From NCBI GenBank assembly GCA_003978875.1, contig QNXQ01000071.1:1-30610 (forward strand): a stretch of 30,610 nt of DNA, given 5' to 3'. The translations under genes and the position numbers were made by a program. The notes beneath the pieces are model-generated. The model worked only from the letters and a program-made list of their open reading frames with translations. It was not told the origin of the DNA and ran no database searches. This DNA comes from Aquifex sp. Lineage in GTDB: Bacteria > Aquificota > Aquificia > Aquificales > Aquificaceae. Position 1 is the first letter of the stretch; the number at the start of each line of letters is the position of its first letter. Shown here one piece after another: positions 7,546 to 14,612 of the stretch.

Positions 7546-9073
7546 GAGTTTTTCTCCTTTCTGCTATAAAAACGAGGAAGGTTAGGAAGAGAAATAGACC
7601 TAACATGTAAAACCTCGTTATCCATATAGTCCAGTGGGTTTCCGCCATAACCTTGGGTATGTATTCCTTTGCCCAAACTATCAAAAGAACTGCTAAAAAT
7701 AGAGGCGTTATAAACCTCATAACGTAGTAGTAAAATTTAGGAACTTTTATTATCCCGCCTCTGTTAATTTCTTCCCACGCTTTATCAGCTCCGAAAATCC
7801 AGAAGAATATTATCAACTCAACCAGCCCGAAGAAAACTACCCCGATTGTACCTGCCCAGAAGTCCATTTCGTCAAGAGCTTTATTTAAAAAGATAACTAT
7901 ATGGGCACTGAAAAATACTATGCTTGCCGTCATCAGAACTGCCTGTTTTCTCGTAAATTTCAGTTCATCTTCGAAGAAAGCAATAAGCGGTTGCATTAAA
8001 GCTAAGGAAGAAGTAAGTCCGGCAAAGAATAGAAGGAAGAACCATAAAAATCCTAAGAAAACTCCTCCCGCAGTTTGAGAAAATATAGCGGGAAGTGTTA
8101 TGAAACCTAGGTTAAAGGCTCCGGCTTTGGCTATTGCCACCGCATTGGCTACTCCGAAAAACGCAACAGCCGCGGGAATAGCAATGGAACCACCCAAAAT
8201 TACCTCTGCTTTCTCGTTTAAAGTCGATGCGGTAAGACCGCTGAGGACTATATCGTCATTTCTCTTTATGTAGGATGCATAAGTTATAATCGCTCCGAAA
8301 CCGAGACTTAGAGTAAAGAAGATTTGCCCTACCGCAGCTATCCAAACGCTCGGGTCTTTGAGTTTTTCAAAATCCGGTGTCCATAAAAAGTTGAGACCTT
8401 CTATAGCTGAGCCGTTTGCCGTTTCAAGTAAAAATACCCTTATTACCAGAAAAATAGCAAGCAGGAAAAGTGTTGGCATTGCTATCTTTGCAAATTTCTC
8501 TATACCTTCGGAGATACCCCTGATAAGAATACCTACATTAATAGCCATGGTTATTAAAAAGACAAGGTATGCGAATATGGAAGGTTTGAGTATAGGTTCA
8601 TCACCTTTCGGGATTCCTATGTAGTTGTAGAGGAATTCCTTAAACGGAAGCAGTATTGAGTCGGGATTTGTTGCTCCGGGTGGAGGTTCTGGTACAAGTC
8701 CTACGAGAAACTTTATAGCAAAACCGAGTGTCCAGCTCTCTATGTATATGTAGTAAATAATTACAACTAACGGAATCCATAAACCGAAGACTCCGAGTAT
8801 TTTTGCAAACCTATTTTTCCAGAGAAGGTGAAAGATAGACGGTGTTGTTCCGTGTCCGTAGGCTCCCCCGTATCTTCCCATCGCCCATTCAACCCACATA
8901 AGAGGAATTCCGACGAGCAGGAAGGCTATTATGTAAGGTATCATGAAAGCTCCGCCGCCGTTTTCCGCAGCTTGAACGGGAAACCTTAGGAAATTACCAA
9001 GACCTACCGCATTGCCCGCCATTGCGAGAATTAAACCTATACGTGTAGCCCAATGCTCCCTCTTTACTTCCAT
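7532..9073 (-). CDS. LeuT-type Na+/amino-acid symporter (SNF/NSS family)
   Basis: Twelve-helix sodium-coupled amino-acid transporter, 513 residues, the same length as A. aeolicus LeuT and collinear with it without gaps at every site I checked. Conserved sites: N21, A22, N27, T254, N286 (sodium 1); G20, V23, A351, T354, S355 (sodium 2); V104, Y108, F253, S256, F259 (leucine pocket); R30/D404 outer gate; R5/D369 inner gate. Residue 359 is Leu instead of Ile in LeuT, a conservative change in the substrate pocket. Other differences are scattered, which marks this as a close relative rather than the same species. The ATG at 9073 has no ribosome site and lies one base after a predicted transcription start. 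It heads leuT-sppA-spoVG-resB and is divergent from trpF. Leucine/alanine uptake is expected. Confidence 0.97.
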   Translation of the reverse strand: MEVKREHWATRIGLILAMAGNAVGLGNFLRFPVQAAENGGGAFMIPYIIAFLLVGIPLMWVEWAMGRYGGAYGHGTTPSIFHLLWKNRFAKILGVFGLWIPLVVIIYYIYIESWTLGFAIKFLVGLVPEPPPGATNPDSILLPFKEFLYNYIGIPKGDEPILKPSIFAYLVFLITMAINVGILIRGISEGIEKFAKIAMPTLFLLAIFLVIRVFLLETANGSAIEGLNFLWTPDFEKLKDPSVWIAAVGQIFFTLSLGFGAIITYASYIKRNDDIVLSGLTASTLNEKAEVILGGSIAIPAAVAFFGVANAVAIAKAGAFNLGFITLPAIFSQTAGGVFLGFLWFFLLFFAGLTSSLALMQPLIAFFEDELKFTRKQAVLMTASIVFFSAHIVIFLNKALDEMDFWAGTIGVVFFGLVELIIFFWIFGADKAWEEINRGGIIKVPKFYYYVMRFITPLFLAVLLIVWAKEYIPKVMAETHWTIWITRFYMLGLFLFLTFLVFIAERRKTHEVD

Positions 9074-9074
9074 A

Positions 9075-9086
9075 GGGAATATTTTA
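9075..9086 (-). promoter_or_regulatory. Predicted -10 element of leuT operon (leaderless)
   Basis: Minus strand TAAAAT (9086-9081), six bases, one leader base, then the leuT ATG at 9073. The -35 region (TTCTAA) is weak. Confidence 0.4.
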
Positions 9087-9157
9087 GATTCTGGAAAATT
9101 TGTTAGAAATTCTTTATTTTATCTAAACGATTTTCTGTGATATATTTCCATAGGCAG

Positions 9158-9778
9158 ATGGTCAGGGTAAAGATATGCGGAATTACAAATCCCGAAGATG
9201 CCTTATTTAGCGTGAATTCGGGAGCGGATTATATAGGAGTGATTACCTACAAAAAAAGTCCGAGGTACGTTTCGAAAGAAAAAAGACTTGAAATTTTAAA
9301 TGCCGTAAAGGACTATCCCGTTAAGAAGGTTGCGGTTGTTGTAAATGAATCCTATGAGTTTATAAAAGAACTTCTGGATGAAGGATTTGACCTTATTCAG
9401 CTTCACGGAGATGAAGACATTTCTTTAGCCAAAAAGGTGGGCATGGAACGGGTAATAAAGGTGTTTAGGGTCAAGGACACAGTCCCATCGGTAGAAGAAT
9501 GGGAAGATGCTTACGCAATACTTTTAGACACTTATTCCAAGAACCTTTACGGAGGTACTGGGAAAACCTTTAACTGGGAGATTGCATCAAAGTTGGTAGA
9601 AGAAGGCTATAAAATTTTCCTTTCTGGAGGGTTAAAACCCGAAAATGTCGAAAGAGCAATAAAGCAGGTAAAACCTTATGCCGTAGATGTCTCATCGGGA
9701 GTTGAAAGGGAAAAGGGAAAAAAGGATTATACGAAGGTTGAGGAATTCATCAAAACCGCTAAGTCCCTAAAAATTTAA
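9158..9778 (+). CDS. trpF: Phosphoribosylanthranilate isomerase
   Basis: Tryptophan-pathway (beta/alpha)8 isomerase that converts phosphoribosylanthranilate to CdRP through an Amadori rearrangement. The protein from this start has 206 residues, normal for TrpF. It begins MVRVKICGIT with the catalytic Cys 7; the catalytic Asp (about 124) is in AILLDTYS; LIQLHGDED, FLSGGLKPENV and VDVSSGVEREKGKKD (phosphate-binding loops) are all present. I chose the ATG at 9158 because family members start exactly here; an in-frame GTG at 9137 would add seven residues that match nothing, although a -10-like TAAACG sits at leaderless spacing before it. It is a single-gene unit, divergent from leuT and overlapping convergent murD by 20 bases. 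No other trp gene is nearby. Confidence 0.95.
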   Translation: MVRVKICGITNPEDALFSVNSGADYIGVITYKKSPRYVSKEKRLEILNAVKDYPVKKVAVVVNESYEFIKELLDEGFDLIQLHGDEDISLAKKVGMERVIKVFRVKDTVPSVEEWEDAYAILLDTYSKNLYGGTGKTFNWEIASKLVEEGYKIFLSGGLKPENVERAIKQVKPYAVDVSSGVEREKGKKDYTKVEEFIKTAKSLKI

Positions 9779-11003
9779 AAATCAATTCTTTGAACTTTTC
9801 TCCCCTTTCCTCATAACTTTTAAACATATCAAATGAGGAGCAGGCAGGTGAGAAGAGTATAACATCTCCGCTTTTCGCAAAGCTTAGAGCCTTTTTTACG
9901 GCTTCTTCCAAATCCGAGCAGGTTTCAACGGGTACATACTCTTTCCAGGATTCTTTGATTTTGTCTTTTGTCTCTCCTATGGCGAAGGCTGTTTTTACCT
10001 TTTTCTTTACAGTTTCAAGAACGGAGAGAAAATCAACTCCTTTGTCCTTTCCCCCAACAATGAGAATTACCGAATTATAGGGAAAAGTTTCAAGAGCGGA
10101 TTTGAGAGCGTTGGTAGTGGTGGATTTAGAATCGTTGTAAATATCTATACCTCCAAAGTTTCCTAAATACTCCAGCCTATAGGGAAGCCCACTAAACTCG
10201 TAGAGAATATGTTCAAACTCATCGGGTTTTAATCCAAATTCCAAAGCTATCAGGGCTGCTACCGAAGCGTTGTATACGTTGTGAATACCTTTTATTTTCA
10301 AGTGTCTCGGATTAAATAACTTAATTCCTCGGAAATAAACTCCTTCCTCCAGAATCTCCAACTCTGAGAAGTTTATCTTTTTTGCTCTGGTGGATGTTTC
10401 TTTTATTTCCTTTACAAAATCGTTGAGTACAATCAGGTCTCCTTCCCTCTGATTTTCAAAAACTTTGTATTTACTCTTTAGGTAGTCTTCCAGAGATGGA
10501 TGCCAGTCAAGATGGTCGGGTGAGAAACTTATAAAGGCTCCGATATCAGGTCTAAAAGTTTTCAGAGTTTTCCCTTGAAAAGATGATACTTCAAGAACAG
10601 CTATTCCCTTCTCCTTTTCCCTTACTATATCCGAGAAAGGAATTCCTATATTTCCCCCTTCGTAAACTTCTGGGAAGAAATTCTTGAGTACCAAGTATGT
10701 AAGTCTCGTAGTTGTAGACTTGCCATCCGTTCCCGTTATGGCTATTATCTTGCCCTTGAAAAATCTATAGGCCAGTTCAAGTTCACCTATTACTTCTTTT
10801 TCCTTATTTATAGCTTCTATCCAGAGAGGATGATGAGGAGGAATTCCGGGAGATAAAACTACAGTTTCAACCTCATTCAGAACTTCCTTCCAGAGCTCCG
10901 GATTTTCTTTATCGTCTCCGGCGTAAACTTTATGGCCCTTTGATTTTAGAAGTTTAACTGCCGCTTTTCCGCTTTTTCCGAGACCCCAAACGAGATAGCT
11001 CAT
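9759..11003 (-). CDS. murD: UDP-N-acetylmuramoyl-L-alanine:D-glutamate ligase
   Basis: Cytosolic peptidoglycan ligase that adds D-glutamate to UDP-MurNAc-L-Ala using ATP. It has 414 residues, on the short side for MurD. A Rossmann-like N-terminal domain begins YLVWGLGKSGKAAVKLL (3-19); the ATP-binding loop is ITGTDGKSTTTR (89-100, usual form GTNGK[ST]T); EVSSFQGKTLKTF gives the conserved glutamate-serine motif; the C-terminal domain carries NDSKSTTTNALKSALETF and ILIVGGKDKGVDF. Asp replaces Asn in GTDGKST, a common variant. The start overlaps the CDF gene stop as ATGA, so translation is coupled, and the 3' end overlaps trpF by 20 bases. Other Mur ligases are excluded by the NDSKSTN-like motif. 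Confidence 0.95.
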   Translation of the reverse strand: MSYLVWGLGKSGKAAVKLLKSKGHKVYAGDDKENPELWKEVLNEVETVVLSPGIPPHHPLWIEAINKEKEVIGELELAYRFFKGKIIAITGTDGKSTTTRLTYLVLKNFFPEVYEGGNIGIPFSDIVREKEKGIAVLEVSSFQGKTLKTFRPDIGAFISFSPDHLDWHPSLEDYLKSKYKVFENQREGDLIVLNDFVKEIKETSTRAKKINFSELEILEEGVYFRGIKLFNPRHLKIKGIHNVYNASVAALIALEFGLKPDEFEHILYEFSGLPYRLEYLGNFGGIDIYNDSKSTTTNALKSALETFPYNSVILIVGGKDKGVDFLSVLETVKKKVKTAFAIGETKDKIKESWKEYVPVETCSDLEEAVKKALSFAKSGDVILFSPACSSFDMFKSYEERGEKFKELIFKFLGT

Positions 11004-12157
11004 ACCACAGACTCTTTAATCCTAGATACTTCTGCTAAAGCCTCATAGGGATTTTCTTTTTCGGTTTCCCACACAAAGATTTTATTTCTATGGAGAATCC
11101 ACTTTGCTTTATTACTCTTAGGATGATATCCGCTGATTACTATATCTACACCCTGCCTTACCAGTTCCTTAGCTATACACTCTTCTTTCTTTCCCGGTAA
11201 GTTTATAACCTCTGCATTGCCTCTTCCCTCTTTAAATATCAGAATCTTCTCCGTTTCTTCAAAACTATTGGCTATCTTTCCATTTTTTGTGAGAATTGCA
11301 ACTTTTGTTGAATCGTTTATACAACAAGGCTCGTAATGGATAAACACCATATCCACGTTTGGGATTTCTTCCATTATTTTCCTTTCAATTTCATCGGCAA
11401 TCATATGACTCCTTATAAAGTCATCCGTGTTTATCGTGATTACCGCGTCTATGAATAACTTCCCTCCAGCACTTCTTGCGAGAAGTCTTTTTATTTCCGT
11501 GACTTCGGGAAAAGATAAAATTATCCTCTTTATTTTTTCAATAGTTTCCTTATCCGCGGAAATGTCGAGAATAGCTCCTATTTGTTCTTTGAGAAGTTCA
11601 AAAGCGGTATAGCCGATAACCAGTGCTATAGCAACGGCTATGTACCTTTCTATGTTTACTCCAAAGTAGTATGAACCCAAACTGATGAGAACCAGTAAAG
11701 ACGCAAAGGCATCGGTAAGTGTATGGTAAGAGTCCGCTATAAGAGTAGGCGAGTTCAGTCTTTTTCCCGCTCTTCTTTCTAAGAAGGACAAAATAAGGGA
11801 TGCACTTAAAGATACTACGGTTATACCTATACCGAAAGGCAGATTTTCCTGGTTAATCTTTATCTCACCTTTAAGAGCCCTATGGATAATTTCCCATGCG
11901 GTGAAAAATAAAAAAAACGATATAACTATCGCACCTATGTTTTCCAGTTTATACAGTCCGTAGGGAAACCTTTCGTTCTTTACCTCGGAAAATTTTATAG
12001 ATAAAAACGCTATGAGCGATGCTGTAGCGTCGGATAACGAATGAATAGCATCTCCTATCAAGGACAGAGAACCCGTAAGTAAGCCTCCGATTAACTTAAT
12101 TACCGACTGAAATATATTTAAGCCAAGAGATACCAGAGCCCAGTGTTCCTTCTTCAT
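11000..12157 (-). CDS. Cation diffusion facilitator with C-terminal NifX-like domain
   Basis: Divalent-metal/proton antiporter of the CDF family in the inner membrane, 385 residues. Six membrane helices fill residues 5-195; the metal site is two HxxxD motifs, His 39/Asp 43 (GDAIHSLSD) and His 145/Asp 149 (ADSYHTLTD), a zinc-type arrangement. A cytoplasmic alpha/beta domain (about 200-277, ending FIHYEPCC) is the usual CDF C-terminal domain. Residues about 284-368 are extra: KVAILTKNGKIANSF, ILIF, LVRQGVDIVISGYH resemble the NifX/NafY/NifB-C dinitrogenase-cofactor-binding fold, suggesting a metal-binding or sensing tail. The ATG at 12157 is fixed by GAGGTGAT just before it and an ATGA overlap with the methyltransferase stop; a longer frame from 12214 is spurious. 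It is followed by murD, also through ATGA. Confidence 0.88.
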   Translation of the reverse strand: MKKEHWALVSLGLNIFQSVIKLIGGLLTGSLSLIGDAIHSLSDATASLIAFLSIKFSEVKNERFPYGLYKLENIGAIVISFFLFFTAWEIIHRALKGEIKINQENLPFGIGITVVSLSASLILSFLERRAGKRLNSPTLIADSYHTLTDAFASLLVLISLGSYYFGVNIERYIAVAIALVIGYTAFELLKEQIGAILDISADKETIEKIKRIILSFPEVTEIKRLLARSAGGKLFIDAVITINTDDFIRSHMIADEIERKIMEEIPNVDMVFIHYEPCCINDSTKVAILTKNGKIANSFEETEKILIFKEGRGNAEVINLPGKKEECIAKELVRQGVDIVISGYHPKSNKAKWILHRNKIFVWETEKENPYEALAEVSRIKESVV

Positions 12158-13329
12158 ATCACCTCGACCCACACGCCTTTTAAGTATAAAGTATTCGGCA
12201 TCTGAAGAACCCAAGGGTGGTCTAAGTCCTGAAAAGTCTTAGCTATAACCCTTACCTGTCTCCTAACATCGTAAGAAGCTTTGAGTAAAACATCTAAGAG
12301 ATGTTGCTCTGTTATGTGAAAGGAACAGGAAAAGACTGCAAGATATCCTCCGCTTTTTGCGATTTTGAGACCTCTTACGCAAAGTTCTTTATAACCTCTG
12401 AGCGCGTTTGGAACAGCTGCTTTGTTTTTTGCAAAGGAAGGAGGGTCTATTATTATTACATCGAACTTTTCTCCCTTTTTATCGAGTTCTCTTAAATAAT
12501 CAAAAGCATTTGCTTTTATCCACTTAATTCCCGTAAGACCGTTTAGCTCTGCGTTTTTCTGAGCCTCTTTTAGTGCCAATTCCGAAATATCTACACCTAT
12601 TACCTCTCCTGCTCCTGCTCTTTTCATATTCAAAGCAAATCCACCTGTATGGCAGAACACATCAAGGCATCTATCTCCCGGTTCAACCAGGTTTCTCACA
12701 AACTTCCTGGCATTTCTCTGGTCTAAGAAGAATCCCGTTTTTTGACCTTCGGGTATGTTGATGTAATATTTCAAATCGTGTTCCCAGATTATCACTTCTT
12801 CGGGAACTTCTCCGTATACCACCCGCTCTTCTACATCCAAACCCTCTACCCTTTTCGCTATCTCGTTTATCTTTTCATAAATGCCCTTAGGTTTTAATAA
12901 ATCTATCAGGGTTTCGATTATTACATCCCTGAACTGGTTCATTCCGTAAGTTGTAAATTCAACCGCAAGATAGTTTCCGTAAACGTCGACTATTAAACCC
13001 GGAAGCAGGTCTCCTTCGGAGTGAATAAGTCTGTAGGCATTGCTGTTTATATAAAGTCTCTTTCTATACTCGTAAGCTTCTTTTATCCTCTTTCTGATTA
13101 AGTCGGGAGATATAGGTTCCCTTTTATCAAAGGAAAGAATTCTTATAGCTATGTTTACTTCGGGATTTATATAACCGTATCCGAGAAATTTTCCGTTTAC
13201 GTCCCTTACCGCTACAATCTCTCCTTTTTTAGGTTTTCTGGAAAACGATGCAATTTCCGCCCTGTAGACCCATGGAAAGAACCCTTTAATTCTGTCCTCT
13301 ACTCCTGGTTTTACCCTTACTTGAAGCAT
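12154..13329 (-). CDS. Class I rRNA (cytosine-C5) methyltransferase, RlmI-like
   Basis: SAM-dependent methyltransferase with an N-terminal PUA RNA-binding domain, of the RlmI/RlmO group that modifies 23S rRNA cytosines. The protein has 391 residues. The PUA domain covers about 1-75 (MLQVRVKPGVEDRIKGFFPWVYRAEI); the SAM site is CLDVFCHTGGFALNMKRAGAGEVIGVDIS; the target-base motif is VIIIDPPSFAKNK; and the putative catalytic cysteine is in LAVFSCSFHIT. ATG 13329 was chosen because the family starts MxxVxxKPGxE; a TTG at 13368 would overlap the upstream gene. No ribosome site is present, and -10-like sequences (TATAAT, TAAATT) lie right before the ATG, so it may have its own leaderless start or be read through from the upstream gene. 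Its stop is coupled to the CDF start. The exact target base is not known. Confidence 0.88.
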   Translation of the reverse strand: MLQVRVKPGVEDRIKGFFPWVYRAEIASFSRKPKKGEIVAVRDVNGKFLGYGYINPEVNIAIRILSFDKREPISPDLIRKRIKEAYEYRKRLYINSNAYRLIHSEGDLLPGLIVDVYGNYLAVEFTTYGMNQFRDVIIETLIDLLKPKGIYEKINEIAKRVEGLDVEERVVYGEVPEEVIIWEHDLKYYINIPEGQKTGFFLDQRNARKFVRNLVEPGDRCLDVFCHTGGFALNMKRAGAGEVIGVDISELALKEAQKNAELNGLTGIKWIKANAFDYLRELDKKGEKFDVIIIDPPSFAKNKAAVPNALRGYKELCVRGLKIAKSGGYLAVFSCSFHITEQHLLDVLLKASYDVRRQVRVIAKTFQDLDHPWVLQMPNTLYLKGVWVEVI

Positions 13330-13340
13330 AGTATTATAAT

Positions 13341-13586
13341 TTACGGATTTATGAAAGTTCTGTAGCAAAGCTGTAAAAACCTACCTAATAGGTGGGACAA
13401 AGTAAATACAACGGAACACTCAACCCCCCATAGCCTTATAACTATATAGAGGAGAATACCCAGCAGGAAGAACCTTATGGGAAAGCTTATAATCGGGTTT
13501 TTTCCTTTTTTTGCCGAGCGTGATATTTGTTCGTTGTATAAAATTCCAGTAATTAAACCTATAATAGATAAAGCTAAATAATCCAT
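13341..13586 (-). CDS. Small membrane protein, AtpI/AtpR-like
   Basis: An 81-residue protein with two or three hydrophobic segments: 2-17, 31-52 (PIISFPIRFFLLGILLYIVIRLWG) and 56-70 (CSVVFTLSHLLGRFLQL). The central pattern, a positively charged turn followed by PIRFFLLGILLYIVIRLW and then a second helix ending in LGRF, recalls the small ATP synthase accessory proteins AtpI and N-ATPase AtpR. That is a pattern-level resemblance only. No ATP synthase genes are nearby, so the call is weak. The ATG at 13586 is one base after a predicted transcription start and only 12 bases from the divergent EAL gene. It is probably co-transcribed with the methyltransferase, 11 bases downstream. Confidence 0.45.
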   Translation of the reverse strand: MDYLALSIIGLITGILYNEQISRSAKKGKNPIISFPIRFFLLGILLYIVIRLWGVECSVVFTLSHLLGRFLQLCYRTFINP

Positions 13587-13599
13587 TTAAGAGATATTA
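13586..13599. promoter_or_regulatory. Overlapping divergent -10 elements
   Basis: Minus strand TAATAT (13599-13594), six bases and one leader base precede the ATG at 13586. Plus strand TTTAAG (13586-13591, weaker), six bases and one leader base precede the ATG at 13599. Each element overlaps the other gene's start codon; the two starts are only 12 bases apart. Confidence 0.35.
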
Positions 13600-14612
13600 T
13601 GTCAAGGAAACTTTTTGTATTTAGAGAGAATATTCACGCTGAAGAACTGGAAAAAATAGCTGAAAGCATAGGAGTAAAAGTAAAGAGAATTCAGAATGTG
13701 GTGATAATGGACACCGCTTATGACGAAGAGCTGATTTACATATTTACGGAACTGAGTGAAGATGCCCTGAAAGATATGAGGGTTTACGAAGGCAATTTTA
13801 GAGAAGACTCCTGTCAATCTTTGATAAAGGCTGTTGCAAAGGCTGAGCCTGCAGAATCCTTAATAGACAGGCTTATATTCAATAACCTCGGTAAGGTTTT
13901 CGTAGACACAAAAATATTTTTCCACACTATAGTGGATGTCAGGCAAAAGGAAATAAGGGCTTTTGAAGCCCTGTGCAGACCCCCTATAAAGATAGTGGAT
14001 TTGATAAATATAGGAAAAAGTACCTCCGAGTTTTCTGAAAATTTTTGCAGATACGCTGCCCTGAAAAAAGCCAGCCAGTTCTTGAGAGATAATTTACTCC
14101 TCTTTATGAATTTTCATCCGCGGTTTTTAAATGACCCTCTTAAAGTTTTCGGAGATTTTTTAAGCACCTTGTACACCCACGATGTAAAACCTAACCAGAT
14201 AGTCGTAGAGCTTACCGAATACGAGGAACTGAATGTATTCGCAGTAAAAAACTTAATATCTTTTCTTAAATCCGAAGGTGTTAAGGTTGCCCTTGACGAC
14301 GTTGGTTCTGGGTATTCTGGATTGTTTTACCTTTCGGAACTTAATCCGGACATTATAAAGATAGATATGGAACTAATACGTGATATTCATAAACACAATC
14401 TTAAGAAGGTAATAGTAAATTACCTTATACGCCTTGCCCACGATAGCGGAATACTTGTGGTTTCCGAAGGTGTTGAAACAAAGGAAGAACTTGAAACCGT
14501 GATTTATATGGGAACGGATTTCGTGCAGGGATTTATATTCTCAAAACCTGTAGAAAATCCTGACGTTGATAAATTAAACAAACGAGTGAAGGAAATTTTA
14601 AATTCCGTGTAG
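13599..14612 (+). CDS. EAL-domain cyclic-di-GMP phosphodiesterase
   Basis: A 337-residue soluble protein that should hydrolyse c-di-GMP. Residues about 108-330 are an EAL domain with the metal and catalytic residues in place: Glu 123 in FEALCRP, Asn 171 in FMNFHP, Glu 204 in VVELTE, Asp 233/234 in ALDDVGSGYSGL, Lys 254 in IIKIDMELI, Glu 290 in VVSEGVET and Gln 310 in FVQGF. Activity is therefore expected. The first ~95 residues (KLFVFRENIHAEELEKIAESIGVKVKRIQ) have an alpha/beta pattern I do not recognise and may be a sensor or partner-binding domain. It is a single-gene unit, convergent with and overlapping carB by 15 bases. It is a second EAL-related gene in the window besides the truncated one at the left end. 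Confidence 0.9.
   Translation: MSRKLFVFRENIHAEELEKIAESIGVKVKRIQNVVIMDTAYDEELIYIFTELSEDALKDMRVYEGNFREDSCQSLIKAVAKAEPAESLIDRLIFNNLGKVFVDTKIFFHTIVDVRQKEIRAFEALCRPPIKIVDLINIGKSTSEFSENFCRYAALKKASQFLRDNLLLFMNFHPRFLNDPLKVFGDFLSTLYTHDVKPNQIVVELTEYEELNVFAVKNLISFLKSEGVKVALDDVGSGYSGLFYLSELNPDIIKIDMELIRDIHKHNLKKVIVNYLIRLAHDSGILVVSEGVETKEELETVIYMGTDFVQGFIFSKPVENPDVDKLNKRVKEILNSV

Noticed and set aside
12158..12214. N-terminal extension of the CDF transporter
   Set aside because: It would lie wholly inside the methyltransferase gene; the internal ATG has GAGGTGAT and an ATGA overlap.
13330..13368. TTG start of the RlmI-like methyltransferase
   Set aside because: It overlaps the upstream small gene, has no ribosome site, and the family begins at the internal ATG.
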